Source: Kineobactrum sediminis (GTDB lineage: Bacteria; Pseudomonadota; Gammaproteobacteria; Pseudomonadales; Halieaceae). Taken from it: DNA of 64,000 nt. The stretch lies in NCBI RefSeq assembly GCF_002868715.1, contig NZ_PKLZ01000001.1, forward strand, positions 186,001 to 250,000, written 5' to 3'. Below the pieces are notes generated by a model. That model saw nothing but the letters and a program-made list of their open reading frames with translations. It was not told where the DNA came from and searched no databases. The translations under genes were made by a program, and so were the position numbers. Shown here one piece after another: positions 1-9,224 of this stretch; the first letter of the stretch is position 1, and every line of letters starts with the position of its first letter.

Positions 1-1
1 C

Positions 2-655
2 GCTGCGCTGGCGGCTTCCGCGGCGGTACTGGTATGGCGTAAATTGCCGCCTACTCCAAAACAGGAAATAAAGCCGCGCCACCTGCGGGTTCGTCTGCGT
101 TTCACCGACCGGCGAATAATGCACCTGCTGGCGACCGCCGTGGGGCTGTTTGTGGGGTTTTCCGGTATCCAGCAGACCCTGGGCTTTCAACTGCAGGACA
201 AACTGGTGCTGACCGGCATCCAGACCGCACAGATGACCGGCGCGGCGTTAATGATATCCGCGACCTTTACCTTTCTGGTACAGATCACCCTGATGCAGCG
301 GCTCAAACTCGCGCCGGCGCAGGTTATTCGACTGGGGTTGCTGGCCATGCTGATCGGCGCCGTAATCCTGGCGGCGGCCCAGCAGTTCCCCCTGCTCGCC
401 ATCGGCATGGCATTCCTGGGAACAGGGCTGGGCCTGACCATGCCCTCCATTTCCGCCGGTGCATCGCTGGCGGTGAGCGCAGAAGAACAGGGCGCGGTGG
501 CCGGCCTGGTAGCCGCCTGCCCCGCCATCGGCTTTGTCGTCGGGCCGATCAGCGCGGGAGCACTGTACCAGGTACATCCTGCGCTGGCGCCTCTGTTCAG
601 CGCCAGTGTATTCCTTGCTGTGCTGATACTGCTGCTACTCAGGGCCCGCCGCTAA
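2..655 (+). CDS. MFS transporter, C-terminal half (5' end off the window)
   Basis: The frame is open from base 2, so the gene begins left of the window. An in-frame TTG at 44 is not needed as a start because the upstream codons already read as a hydrophobic helix. The visible 217 residues hold about six hydrophobic segments separated by short polar loops. A basic loop (KPRHLRVRLRFTDRR) after the first segment fits the large cytoplasmic linker between helices 6 and 7 of a 12-helix Major Facilitator protein. Glycine-rich helices (GMAFLGTGLGLTMPSISAG) are typical of MFS efflux or uptake permeases. The substrate cannot be told. It converges on the catabolic operon and is separated from it by the repeat cluster. 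Confidence 0.75.
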   Translation, partial: AALAASAAVLVWRKLPPTPKQEIKPRHLRVRLRFTDRRIMHLLATAVGLFVGFSGIQQTLGFQLQDKLVLTGIQTAQMTGAALMISATFTFLVQITLMQRLKLAPAQVIRLGLLAMLIGAVILAAAQQFPLLAIGMAFLGTGLGLTMPSISAGASLAVSAEEQGAVAGLVAACPAIGFVVGPISAGALYQVHPALAPLFSASVFLAVLILLLLRARR

Positions 656-668
656 CCCGAGCAAGCCC

Positions 669-880
669 TGGGGTCAGGTCTCGCATTGTAGCACTTGGCC
701 GCAAGAAGGTGGGAGCTGGGGTCAGGTCTCGCATTGTTGCATTTGGCGGTGAAATTTAAAGGCTGGGGGCAGGGCTCGCATTGTTGCATGCGCCCCGACG
801 GGGCGCCGGCAACAATGCGAGACCTGACCCCAGCTCCCACCCCACCACAACCAAATGCTACAATGCGAGACCTGACCCCA
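669..880. repeat. Nested inverted REP-like repeat cluster (5 copies)
   Basis: Five copies of a 25-base unit (core GGGTCAGGTCTCGCATTG) occur in about 210 bases. Three are in plus orientation (669-693, 717-741, and a diverged copy 764-788) and two in minus orientation (808-832, 856-880). They are nested: 669-693 is the exact reverse complement of 856-880, and 709-740 is an exact 32-base reverse complement of 809-840. At the centre 790-806 forms a 7-bp GC stem with a GAC loop. I recall similar units around REP-associated tyrosine transposases in gammaproteobacteria, but no transposase gene lies in this window. The structure could also act as a bidirectional terminator between the two convergent genes. 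Confidence 0.85.
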
Positions 881-1310
881 TGGTGGTGCAAATGCTGGCG
901 AGTGCCTCGCGCAATGGCGTTGGCACCGGCACTGATTTTCCGGTCGCGCGCTCTACGAATACGTGCACAAAGTGTCCATGCACCAGGGCCTGGTCTTCGC
1001 CCTCGCGAAAAATGGCGATGCCGTACTGCACGGAGCTGTTGCCGATACGATCAACCCGCAGGCCGCCCTCCAGTGCTTCCGGGTAACTGGCGGGCGCATG
1101 GTAGTCGCAACCGGACTGCACCACGTAGCCCACGATACTGCCATCGCTGATATCCAGCCCGCCCGCTTCAATCAGGTAGCGGTTGGCGACCGAGTCAAAG
1201 TACGAGTAGTAGATAACGTTGTTGATGTGACCGTAGATGTCGTTGTCCGACCAGCGTGTGCTGATCGGGTAAAACACGCGGTAGTCTGCCCGCTGCGGAG
1301 GAACGCTCAT
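858..1310 (-). CDS. Acyl-CoA thioesterase, 4-hydroxybenzoyl-CoA/YbgC-like hotdog fold
   Basis: This 150-residue protein has the length and N-terminal signature of single hotdog acyl-CoA thioesterases: W-S-D-N-D-x2-G-H-I-N-N at residues 20-31, with D24 as the likely catalytic acid. It probably hydrolyses an acyl-CoA made by the upstream degradation enzymes, freeing CoA. Its ATG overlaps the stop of the iron alcohol dehydrogenase (ATGA), with GGGAGGTG as ribosome site, so it is the last gene of the operon. Its final seven residues (144-150) and its stop codon are encoded inside the outermost REP-like repeat, so the original C-terminus may have been replaced by repeat insertion. Confidence 0.85.
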   Translation of the reverse strand: MSVPPQRADYRVFYPISTRWSDNDIYGHINNVIYYSYFDSVANRYLIEAGGLDISDGSIVGYVVQSGCDYHAPASYPEALEGGLRVDRIGNSSVQYGIAIFREGEDQALVHGHFVHVFVERATGKSVPVPTPLREALASICTTMGSGLAL

Positions 1311-2470
1311 GGCACCTCCCCGAAGGCGGCGCGATAAATGCCAAGGGCATCGGCCAGCAGCACGGCACGGGGATTATTCACCAGCAACCGCTGTTGTAAC
1401 ATGGCCTCATCCGCCAGCTGCGCCAGATGAGCCTCTACCACACCCACCTGGGCAAGGGTGGCGGGCAACTGCACGTCCGCTATCAATTCGCGTAATGCCT
1501 CCACCAGGGCGCTGGCGCGGGCCTCGTTGCTGCCCTCGATACCGGGGATCACGATATCGGCAAGCTCGGCGTAGAGGTCAACGGCATCGGGCATGTTGAA
1601 TGCCATTACCGAGGGCAATACCAGCGAGTTACTCAGGCCGTGGGGGATATGGTAGTGGCCACCCAGCGGATACGCGAGGGCGTGCACCGCGGCCACCGGG
1701 GCGTTGGCAAAGGCCTGCCCCGCCAGACAGGCGCCCAGCAACATGCTGGCGCGGGCCTCGCGATTACCCCCTTCGTGGACCGCCGTACGGATATTACGCG
1801 ACAGCAGGCGCAGGGCCTCCCGGGCAAAATTATCGGACAGGGGGTTTTTCCTGACGGCAGAGGTGTAGGCCTCGATGGCATGGACCATGGCGTCAATGCC
1901 GGTCATCGCGGTCACTTTTGCCGGCAAACCCAGGGTCAGGTCGGCGTCGAGTACAGCCACATCCGGCAGCAACAATGGCGAAGACACGCCGGCCTTGGTG
2001 GTCTCGCCCGTGGTGATCACGGCCACCGGGGTCACTTCGGAACCGGTACCGGCGGTAGTCGGCACCAGCACCAGCGGCAGGCGGCTGCCGCGCACCTGGT
2101 CCACGCCGTACAGCTGCGCCAGCGGCTGTTCACCCCCCAGCAGCACTGCCACAATCTTGGCCACATCCATCGAACTGCCGCCACCCAGCGCGATGACCCC
2201 ATCTGCACCAGCAGCGCGCCCGGCTGCGGCGGCCGCTTCAACAACGGTATCGGGGGGGTCTTCCAGCACCTGGTCAAACAGGGTCACCGACATGCCGGCG
2301 GCATCCAGCGCCGCCACTACCGGCTGTACCAGGCCAATCGCCACCAGTCCCGGGTCCGTTACCAGTAACGGCCGGGCCATACACAGGCGCCGGCAACTCT
2401 CTGCCAGCGCCAGGGCACTGCCCGGCCGGCAGATCAGCTGGGGCACAGTATTGAATACGAAGGGCTGCAT
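1307..2470 (-). CDS. Iron-containing alcohol dehydrogenase family protein
   Basis: This is a 387-residue group III Fe-alcohol dehydrogenase or maleylacetate-reductase-type enzyme. The nucleotide motif GGGSSMD and the metal-ligand histidines (AMVHAIEAY, then AVHALAYPLGGHYHIPHG) are all present. It would interconvert an alcohol and an aldehyde or ketone with NAD(P)H. I chose the ATG at 2470 because AGGAG lies 8 bases ahead of it. A GTG at 2488 would overlap the previous stop but lacks as good a ribosome site. It sits between the MDR reductase and the thioesterase and is translationally coupled to both. The substrate is unknown. Confidence 0.85.
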   Translation of the reverse strand: MQPFVFNTVPQLICRPGSALALAESCRRLCMARPLLVTDPGLVAIGLVQPVVAALDAAGMSVTLFDQVLEDPPDTVVEAAAAAGRAAGADGVIALGGGSSMDVAKIVAVLLGGEQPLAQLYGVDQVRGSRLPLVLVPTTAGTGSEVTPVAVITTGETTKAGVSSPLLLPDVAVLDADLTLGLPAKVTAMTGIDAMVHAIEAYTSAVRKNPLSDNFAREALRLLSRNIRTAVHEGGNREARASMLLGACLAGQAFANAPVAAVHALAYPLGGHYHIPHGLSNSLVLPSVMAFNMPDAVDLYAELADIVIPGIEGSNEARASALVEALRELIADVQLPATLAQVGVVEAHLAQLADEAMLQQRLLVNNPRAVLLADALGIYRAAFGEVP

Positions 2471-2484
2471 GGCTTCGGCTCCTG

Positions 2485-3462
2485 TCACATGGTCAGTATG
2501 ACTTTTCCGCGGGCGCGGCGCTCCATCATACAGGCGTAGGCCTCTTCATATTTCTCCAGCGGAAACAGGTCCGTCACTACCGGGTTCAGCTTGCCCTGCG
2601 CGAATAACGACCACAGCTCGTGGATATTCTGCAGGTTCACCTCGGGCTCTTCGGCCATGAAGCGGCCCCAGAATACCCCGACAATGGCACAGCCCTTGAG
2701 CAGGGTCAGGTTCAGCGGAATGCTGGGTATCGGGCCGCTGGCAAAGCCGATCACCAGGAAGCGCCCCTTCCAGGCCATACTGCGCAGCGCCGGTTCAGAG
2801 TAATCACCACCAACCGGGTCGTAGACAACATCCACGCCCTTGCCGCCGGTCAGCTCCTTCAGTGCATCCTTGAGCGAGACCTTGCTGTAATTGATCACCT
2901 CGTCGGCACCCAGCTGCTTGCACAGCTCCAGTTTCTCGTCGGTGCTCGCCGCGGCGATAACCCGGGCACCAAACAGCTTGCCCAGTTCCACTGCGGTGGT
3001 GCCTACGCCACCGGCGGCACCGAGCACCAGCAGGGTCTCACCCGGCTGAATATTGGCGCGCTGCCTGAGTGCATGGTAAGAGGTGAAGTAGGTAATGGCG
3101 ACACCGGCGGCCTGCTCGAAGCTCAGGCCCTCCGGCATCGGGAATACCGTATTCTGGTCGGCGGCAATGCGCGAACAGAAGGCGCCGTGGGCGCCCATGG
3201 AGATCACCTTCTCACCGGGCTGCAGGCGGGTGACATTCTTGCCCACCGCAGCGACCACACCCGAGCACTCGCCACCGGGGATGAAGGGCAGGTCCGGTTT
3301 GGTCTGGTACTTGTTCTGGATGATCAGCACATCCGGGAAGTTCAGCCCCGCCGCCTTGACGTCGATCAGGACTTCATTGTCACCGATCTCGGGATCCGGC
3401 CACTGGGGCTCAAAAACCAGCTTGTCCGGGAGTCCGTGTTCCTTGCAAACGACTGCTTTCAT
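2485..3462 (-). CDS. NADPH:quinone oxidoreductase-like MDR protein
   Basis: This 325-residue medium-chain dehydrogenase/reductase has an N-terminal GroES-like fold (MKAVVCKEHGLPDKLVFE) and a Rossmann fold with AAGGVGTTAVELGK near residue 150. It lacks the structural-zinc cysteine cluster, which places it with quinone/enoyl reductases rather than Zn-alcohol dehydrogenases. It may reduce an alpha,beta-unsaturated intermediate or a quinone. The frame extends upstream to 3525, but that stretch overlaps the thiolase gene and is not protein-like. The ATG at 3462 follows GAGGTGG and comes just after the thiolase stop, so the two are coupled. Confidence 0.85.
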   Translation of the reverse strand: MKAVVCKEHGLPDKLVFEPQWPDPEIGDNEVLIDVKAAGLNFPDVLIIQNKYQTKPDLPFIPGGECSGVVAAVGKNVTRLQPGEKVISMGAHGAFCSRIAADQNTVFPMPEGLSFEQAAGVAITYFTSYHALRQRANIQPGETLLVLGAAGGVGTTAVELGKLFGARVIAAASTDEKLELCKQLGADEVINYSKVSLKDALKELTGGKGVDVVYDPVGGDYSEPALRSMAWKGRFLVIGFASGPIPSIPLNLTLLKGCAIVGVFWGRFMAEEPEVNLQNIHELWSLFAQGKLNPVVTDLFPLEKYEEAYACMMERRARGKVILTM

Positions 3463-3463
3463 A

Positions 3464-4642
3464 TCATGCCACCTCGAACAGGCCGGCTGCACCCATGCCG
3501 CCACCCACGCACATGGTGACAACAACGTATTTTACACCGCGACGCTTACCTTCTATCAGCGCGTGGCCGATCATCCGCGAGCCGCTCATGCCATAGGGAT
3601 GGCCAATGGAGATGGCGCCGCCATTAACATTGAGTTTGTCGTTATCGATGCCCAGCTTGTCGCGGCAATACAGTACCTGCACCGCGAACGCTTCGTTCAG
3701 TTCCCACAGGCCGATATCATCCACCGACAACCCGTGCTGTTTCAACAGCTTGGGCACCGCAAATACCGGGCCGATACCCATTTCATCGGGTTCGCAGCCG
3801 GCAACGGCAATACCGCGGTAGATACCGAGTGGCTGCAGGCCTTCCCGCTCTGCCACCCTGGCGTCCATCAGTACCTGGGCGGAAGAGCCATCGGACAGCT
3901 GGGAAGCGTTACCGGCGGTAATGGTGCCACCCTCAATAACGGTCTTCAGCTTCGCCAGGCCCTCCAGGGTGGTGGCGCGCAGGCCTTCATCGGCACTCAC
4001 CGTCGCTTCGGCTTCCGATTGTTCGCCAGTTTCCTTGTTCCAGACAATGCGGTTACAGGTTACCGGCACCAGCTCGTCGGCATAGCGACCCGCCTCATAG
4101 GCGGCAGCGGTACGCTGCTGGGACTGGAGCCCATATTCATCCATGGCGTCGCGGGAGATCTTATAACGATCGGCGACCACTTCCGCGGTCTGCAACATCG
4201 GCATGTGAATGTGGGGGTGCATTTCCATGAGCCCGGGATCAACCATCCTGTGGACATTCATGTGCTCGTTCTGCACCAGGGACACCGACTCCAGGCCACC
4301 ACCGATCACACAGCTCATGCCATCGTCAATAATCTGCTTGGCGGCAATCGCCACCGCCATCAGGCCGGAAGAGCACTGGCGATCAACCGTCATCCCGGCA
4401 ACGGTGACCGGCAGGCCGGCGCGCAGGGCGATCTGGCGTGCCACGTTGCTGCCGGTAGTCCCCTGCTGCAAAGCGGCGCCCATGATGACGTCGTCAACCC
4501 GGGCGGGGTCGATACCGGCGCGGCTCAGGGCCTCGGCAACCGAAGCCGCACCCAGCGTAGCGCCGGTAAGATTATTGAAGCCGCCGCGGTAGGCCTTGGC
4601 GATTGGCGTACGAGCCGTGGATACAATTACTGCTTCTTTCAT
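3464..4642 (-). CDS. Acetyl-CoA acyltransferase (thiolase)
   Basis: This 392-residue protein has the three hallmarks of thiolases: the acylated cysteine C90 in VDRQCSSG, the GHP motif in [15 protein letters not shown], and the second cysteine in [12 protein letters not shown] near the C-terminus. It would cleave a 3-ketoacyl-CoA with CoA, the last step of the beta-oxidation round encoded by this operon. The start is supported by AAGGAG ahead of the ATG. It is followed within one base by the MDR reductase and preceded by the MFE-2-like dehydrogenase. The degradative role is inferred from context; the family also includes biosynthetic acetoacetyl-CoA thiolases. Confidence 0.93.
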   Translation of the reverse strand: MKEAVIVSTARTPIAKAYRGGFNNLTGATLGAASVAEALSRAGIDPARVDDVIMGAALQQGTTGSNVARQIALRAGLPVTVAGMTVDRQCSSGLMAVAIAAKQIIDDGMSCVIGGGLESVSLVQNEHMNVHRMVDPGLMEMHPHIHMPMLQTAEVVADRYKISRDAMDEYGLQSQQRTAAAYEAGRYADELVPVTCNRIVWNKETGEQSEAEATVSADEGLRATTLEGLAKLKTVIEGGTITAGNASQLSDGSSAQVLMDARVAEREGLQPLGIYRGIAVAGCEPDEMGIGPVFAVPKLLKQHGLSVDDIGLWELNEAFAVQVLYCRDKLGIDNDKLNVNGGAISIGHPYGMSGSRMIGHALIEGKRRGVKYVVVTMCVGGGMGAAGLFEVA

Positions 4643-4686
4643 GGAAGTCTCCTTGCGGCGCAGCCAGAAACTGCCGCCAATTGGTT

Positions 4687-5607
4687 TCAGTCGAGTTTGA
4701 TGCCAAGGCCTTCAGCGGCCTTGCCGATCATTTTCATGCTCTGCTCAAAGCCGGCTGTCAGTTCGCGCTCGCCGTCAGGATCAATAATCTGCTCCCAGTG
4801 CGCGGCAATACCCTCGGGGGTCTGCTCATCGAGGGGCAACCAGACACTTTCGGTCTCGAGAATGCGGGACACCGCAAACGAGCCGGCGCCGGCCGCGAGA
4901 ATGGTGCGGTTGGGGGCGTCTTCACCCACCAGGAACAGCACTGCAGGGGTCACCGTTTCCGGTGTCAGCAGATCAAATGCCGCCTGCGGCAACAGGCCTT
5001 CAGTCATACGAGTGCCCGCGGTGGGTGCAAGGGCATTAACGCGAATGTTGTACTTGGCCCCTTCCTGTACCAGGGTATTCATCAGGCCGATCACCGCCAT
5101 CTTGGCAGCGCCGTAATTGGATTGGCCAAAGTTGCCGTAAAGACCGCTGGAAGAGGACGTTACCACGATGCGCCCATAAGCCTGGTCGCGCATGATGTCC
5201 CAGCAGGCCTTGGTGCAATTCACCGTGCCCATCAGGTGCACATCAACCACCAGTTTGAAGTCCTCGATGGAACCCTTGGTAAAACTCTTGTCGCGCAGGA
5301 TTCCTGCATTGTTGATAAGAATGTCAATCCGGCCCCACTCGTCCATGGCCTGTTGCACCATGGCTTCGACTTCATCGTAATTGGCGACATTGGCGCCGTT
5401 GGCGATAGCTTCGCCACCCGCGGCCTTGATTTCGGCGACAACGCCACGCGCCGCTTCACTGGAAGCGCCAACACCATCCTTGGAGCCACCCAGGTCGTTA
5501 ACCACTACTTTAGCCCCGCGTGCAGCGAGGGCGATGGCGTGGCAGCGGCCCAGGCCCTGGCCGGCCCCGGTAACAATGGCGACCTTGCCGTCATAACGAA
5601 TTGTCAT
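4687..5607 (-). CDS. SDR, 3-hydroxyacyl-CoA dehydrogenase (MFE-2-like)
   Basis: This is a 306-residue short-chain dehydrogenase. TGAGQGLG near residue 13 binds the cofactor, NNAGILRD follows, and SSSSGLYG...YGAAK supplies the catalytic Ser-Tyr-Lys. The extended N-terminal part ([17 protein letters not shown]) is characteristic of the dehydrogenase unit of peroxisomal multifunctional enzyme 2, which oxidises 3-hydroxyacyl-CoA to 3-ketoacyl-CoA. In the operon it follows the MaoC hydratase and precedes the thiolase, in pathway order. AAGGAG precedes the ATG. The last ~80 residues go beyond a minimal SDR and resemble the linker to the hydratase domain in the eukaryotic fusion. Confidence 0.9.
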   Translation of the reverse strand: MTIRYDGKVAIVTGAGQGLGRCHAIALAARGAKVVVNDLGGSKDGVGASSEAARGVVAEIKAAGGEAIANGANVANYDEVEAMVQQAMDEWGRIDILINNAGILRDKSFTKGSIEDFKLVVDVHLMGTVNCTKACWDIMRDQAYGRIVVTSSSSGLYGNFGQSNYGAAKMAVIGLMNTLVQEGAKYNIRVNALAPTAGTRMTEGLLPQAAFDLLTPETVTPAVLFLVGEDAPNRTILAAGAGSFAVSRILETESVWLPLDEQTPEGIAAHWEQIIDPDGERELTAGFEQSMKMIGKAAEGLGIKLD

Positions 5608-5667
5608 TGCAGTACTCCTTGTTTGCAGACGCCTGCGTGGCGGGCGCCCGGTAGTTGAATAAGTGTT

Positions 5668-6132
5668 CTAACCGGTAACAATCATGGACAGCCATTCGGC
5701 CACCAGGGCCGGGTTTTCCTCGCCTTCAATTTCAACGGTGATGCCCTGCTTGACCAGGAAGCGACCGCCCTCCTTTTCCTGCACGTCCAGGATCTCCATA
5801 TGTGCCCGGACCCGCTTGCCGGCGCGTACGGGGGTCAGGAACCGCACTTTGTCAAAGCCGTAATTCAGGCCCATCACCACATTTTCCGGCATGATCCCCA
5901 TGCCTTCAACCATCTTGACCAGCATTGACAGCGTCAGGAAGCCGTGGGCGATCGTACCCCCAAACGGTGTCTGGGCAGCTTTTTCCTGATCGACGTGAAT
6001 GAACTGGTGATCTTCGGTGCAGTCGGCAAAGGTGTTGATACGCTCCTGGTCCAGGGTACTCCATTCGCCCGGCCCAAACTTGACGCCAATCTGTTTGACC
6101 ATCTCTTCTTTCGGTACGATTTTGTATGTCAT
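5668..6132 (-). CDS. MaoC-like (R)-enoyl-CoA hydratase
   Basis: This 154-residue hotdog protein carries the hydratase-2 motif: D41 and H46 in TEDHQFIHVD, then FGGTIAHGFLTLSM. It would hydrate the 2-enoyl-CoA produced by one of the acyl-CoA dehydrogenases. NodN/MaoC proteins of this length usually act as homodimers. It lies between an acyl-CoA dehydrogenase and the MFE-2-like SDR, forming the middle of the encoded beta-oxidation cycle. Substrate preference cannot be read from the sequence. Confidence 0.9.
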   Translation of the reverse strand: MTYKIVPKEEMVKQIGVKFGPGEWSTLDQERINTFADCTEDHQFIHVDQEKAAQTPFGGTIAHGFLTLSMLVKMVEGMGIMPENVVMGLNYGFDKVRFLTPVRAGKRVRAHMEILDVQEKEGGRFLVKQGITVEIEGEENPALVAEWLSMIVTG

Positions 6133-6185
6133 TGCATGGTTTCCCTAATAGGCATAATGAAAAAAATAAACTCCCGTCACCGACA

Positions 6186-7436
6186 TCAGCCGTCGCGGAA
6201 GGTGGCGTTAACGTCGGCCTGCCGGGCATAGCCCTTGAGTTCGTGCCGGCCCACCACCATGCGGTGCACCGCGTCCGGGCCGTCCGCCAGGCGCAACGTA
6301 CGCTGCCCCATGTACATGACCGCCAGAGGCGTGTCCTGGGAAACGCCAAGGCCACCGAACATCTGGATGGCTTCGTCGACGATGCGGATAGCCACGTTGG
6401 GGACAGCCGTCTTGATCATGGAAATCCAGATCCTGGCTTCCTTCGGGTCAACGTTGTCCATCATCCAGGCGGTCTTCAGGGTCAGCAGGCGCGCCATTTC
6501 AATGTCCATGCGCGCATTGGCAACGATGTCGATGTTGCCGCCCAGCCGGGCCAGTGGCTTGCCAAATGCGGTGCGCGATACGGCCCGCTCACATAGCAAC
6601 CTGAGCGCTTTTTCAGCCGCGCCGATGGCCCTCATGCAGTGGTGAATACGGCCGGGCCCCAGGCGCCCCTGGGAAATCTCAAAACCCCGGCCGGGGCCCA
6701 GGATCATGTTTTCCTTTGGCACCCGGACATTGGTGAAGCGCTGGTGCATATGCCCGTGGGGCGCATCGTCCATGGAGAATACGTGCATGGCCCGCAGGTT
6801 TTCCACCCCCGGGGTATCCATCGGCACCAGAATCTGCGATTGCTGCAAATGCTTGGGCGCATCCGGATCGGTCTTGACCATTACGATCATGATTTTGCAA
6901 CGTGGGTCACCGGCGCCGGAAATATAGTGTTTCTCGCCGTTGATCACCCACTCATCACCCTCAAGCACTGCACTGGTACAGATATTGGTCGCGTCGGATG
7001 AAGCCACATCGGGCTCGGTCATGGCATAGGCCGAGCGGATCTCGCCATTCATCAGTGGTTCCAGCCACTGCTGCTTCTGGGCCTCGCTGCCGTACTTGTG
7101 CAACACTTCCATATTGCCGGTGTCGGGCGCGGCGCAATTGAACACCTCGGCGGCAATGTGGGACTTGCCCATCTCTTCCGCGAGGTATGCGTACTCCACA
7201 GTGGTCAGGCCGGAGCCGTGCTCACCGTCGGTGAGAAAAAAGTTCCACAGACCCTGGTCGCGGGCCTTCGCCTTCAGGCCCTGCATAATCTCAGTTTGCC
7301 GGGCGGTGAATTGCCAGCGGTCACCCACGTCGATTTCGGCGAGATACTCGTGCTCAAGCGGCGCGATTTCCTTCTCCATGAAGGCCTGTACCTGCGCCAG
7401 TAATGGCTTTAACTTGTCACTGATTCCCAAATCCAT
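6186..7436 (-). CDS. Acyl-CoA dehydrogenase (ACAD10/11-like)
   Basis: This 416-residue FAD-dependent dehydrogenase has the conserved YAMTEPDVASSDATN stretch of the middle domain and ITKRR-type flavin-contact segments. The C-terminal active-site region reads RLADGPDAVHR. The DGP-D-x-V-H signature belongs to the ACAD10/ACAD11 subfamily, not the EGT motif of ordinary medium-chain enzymes. It would introduce a 2,3-double bond into an acyl-CoA. It is the third dehydrogenase of the operon and is separated from the adjacent pair by the ligase gene, suggesting it acts on a different intermediate. Confidence 0.9.
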   Translation of the reverse strand: MDLGISDKLKPLLAQVQAFMEKEIAPLEHEYLAEIDVGDRWQFTARQTEIMQGLKAKARDQGLWNFFLTDGEHGSGLTTVEYAYLAEEMGKSHIAAEVFNCAAPDTGNMEVLHKYGSEAQKQQWLEPLMNGEIRSAYAMTEPDVASSDATNICTSAVLEGDEWVINGEKHYISGAGDPRCKIMIVMVKTDPDAPKHLQQSQILVPMDTPGVENLRAMHVFSMDDAPHGHMHQRFTNVRVPKENMILGPGRGFEISQGRLGPGRIHHCMRAIGAAEKALRLLCERAVSRTAFGKPLARLGGNIDIVANARMDIEMARLLTLKTAWMMDNVDPKEARIWISMIKTAVPNVAIRIVDEAIQMFGGLGVSQDTPLAVMYMGQRTLRLADGPDAVHRMVVGRHELKGYARQADVNATFRDG

Positions 7437-7479
7437 AAAAATCTCACTCTCGCTGATAAAAATGACCTGTGTCGACGGG

Positions 7480-9192
7480 TTAACCCGCCAACTCCTGTGC
7501 CAGCCGGGCCGTGTAGTCGGCTTTCAACTGGCGCTTGAATATCTTGCCCGAGGCGATCCGCGGCAATTGCTCATGCTGCAGCCATACATGGGCGGGCACC
7601 TTGAAGCTCGCCACATGTTCGCGCAAATAGTCCTGCAGTTCATCCGTGGCCAACGCCGCACCTTCTGCCAGCACCACAACCGCACCCACTTTTTCACCCA
7701 GGCGCTCATCGGGCAACCCGAATACCGCGGCTTCCACCACGGCCGGGTGCTGGTAGATGGCCGCCTCGACTTCAATACAACTGATATTCTCACCGCCGCG
7801 GATGATGATTTCCTTGATCCGGTCGACGATATAGAGATAGCCATCGTCGTCCAGATAGGCCACATCACCGGTATGGAACCAGCCGTCAATGAACGCCTCG
7901 GCGGTGGCTTCGGGTTTGTTCCAGTAGCCCAGTACGTTGGCCGGGGATTTCATGCACAGCTCACCGCGCTCGCCGGCGGGCAGGCTGTTGCCGGCGCTGT
8001 CGATCACCTTGAAGTCGGTCACCGCGGGCACCGCGCGACCGGTGCTGTGCGGGTTGGCGATATAGAAGGCGCCGCTGTTTACCGCACCCAGGGCGTTGGT
8101 CTCGGTCAGGCCGTAGCCGATACCCGGCACCGAAGCGCGGAAGGTACCGGCGATCTTGCCTACCTGGTCCGGCGGTCGCGCCGCGCCACCGGAGAACACA
8201 TCAACCAGGGAGGACAGGTCATGGGCGCTGTCGCGGGCCGCGGCCTGCAACTCGGCCGACATGGTAGGCACCCCATTGAACCAGGTTATACGCTCGGCCT
8301 CGATCAGGCGCAACGCTTCGTCCACATCCCACTTGTGCATGATCACCATTTTGCGGCCGATGAGCATCGACAATAAAAACGCCGAGTGGCTGCCGGTGCA
8401 GTGGAACAGCGGAATAGTCAGCAAGCCGGCGGGAGGATATTGCGGCGCAGGCGCGTCGGCGGAACCAGCCTGTTTGGTGGCCACTCCCAACAACATCCAG
8501 CTCCAGATGGCCGAGAGCACACCGCGGTGCGATGACAGTGCACCCTTGGGATGGCCGGTGGAACCCGAGGTATACATGATGGTGGCATGGTCGTCGGGTG
8601 CTACCGTCACCGGCGGCATTGCCGCGCCGGCAAACTCTGCCTGCAAAGCCTCGAAATCAGTGGTATCGACCGCAAGCCCGGTACAATCCCCCACCGCAAT
8701 AATCTGCAAGTCATGTTGCGCCGCAATGGAGGCGAGCCTGGCTACCCGCTCCGGGTCAGCCACCACAACCCGGCTGCCGCTGTCACCAATGCCGTAATCC
8801 AGCTCTTCCGTTGTCCACCAGGCATTCATGGGTACGGCGATCCCACCGATAGCGACGATGGCAATGAATGCCATCATCCACTCGGGGTTATTGCGGCTGA
8901 CAATGGCTACCCGGTCGCCGGGCTCGACACCGAAACGCTGTTGCAGGGCGGCGGCAAGGGCGGCACTGCGCTGCCAGGTCTCGGCAAAGCTGTAGCGCTG
9001 ATCCCGGTAGACGATAAAGGGTTTGTCGCCGTGCTGCTGTAACAGGGCGCAATACTCGCCAAGATTGGCGGGCATGGCGACATAATTGCGAAAGCGGACA
9101 CCGTCGATCTCCATCTCGTTCAGCGCAAAGGGCTGTCCCGGTGCCGTGAGGGCGGCAACAGCGGCTTCAATCTTTTCAATTTCAGGGTGCAT
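7480..9192 (-). CDS. AMP-dependent acyl-CoA synthetase/ligase
   Basis: This 570-residue adenylate-forming enzyme has the P-loop-like TSGSTGHPKGAL near residue 210, GYGLTETNALG, the A8 region GWFHTGDVAYLDDDG...DRIKEIIIRGGENIS, and the catalytic lysine in RIASGKIFK near the C-terminus. It activates a carboxylic acid to its CoA thioester with ATP, feeding the dehydrogenases encoded on both sides. Overall layout is that of FadD/class I ligases. No signal peptide or membrane segment is evident. The acid is unknown; clustering with three dehydrogenases argues for an unusual or branched chain. Confidence 0.92.
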   Translation of the reverse strand: MHPEIEKIEAAVAALTAPGQPFALNEMEIDGVRFRNYVAMPANLGEYCALLQQHGDKPFIVYRDQRYSFAETWQRSAALAAALQQRFGVEPGDRVAIVSRNNPEWMMAFIAIVAIGGIAVPMNAWWTTEELDYGIGDSGSRVVVADPERVARLASIAAQHDLQIIAVGDCTGLAVDTTDFEALQAEFAGAAMPPVTVAPDDHATIMYTSGSTGHPKGALSSHRGVLSAIWSWMLLGVATKQAGSADAPAPQYPPAGLLTIPLFHCTGSHSAFLLSMLIGRKMVIMHKWDVDEALRLIEAERITWFNGVPTMSAELQAAARDSAHDLSSLVDVFSGGAARPPDQVGKIAGTFRASVPGIGYGLTETNALGAVNSGAFYIANPHSTGRAVPAVTDFKVIDSAGNSLPAGERGELCMKSPANVLGYWNKPEATAEAFIDGWFHTGDVAYLDDDGYLYIVDRIKEIIIRGGENISCIEVEAAIYQHPAVVEAAVFGLPDERLGEKVGAVVVLAEGAALATDELQDYLREHVASFKVPAHVWLQHEQLPRIASGKIFKRQLKADYTARLAQELAG

Positions 9193-9224
9193 TATGGTTG
9201 TTATCGTCCTGTTGGGGCCACTGG

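Noticed and set aside
3095-5116. A 673-codon plus-strand open frame
   Set aside because: It runs antisense to the quinone reductase, thiolase and SDR genes, whose motifs are complete. The antisense protein is His/Gln/Gly-rich with no recognisable domain, as expected for a shadow in GC-rich DNA.
7096-8376. A 426-codon plus-strand open frame
   Set aside because: It is antisense to the acyl-CoA dehydrogenase and ligase genes, lacks a ribosome site and shows no domain.
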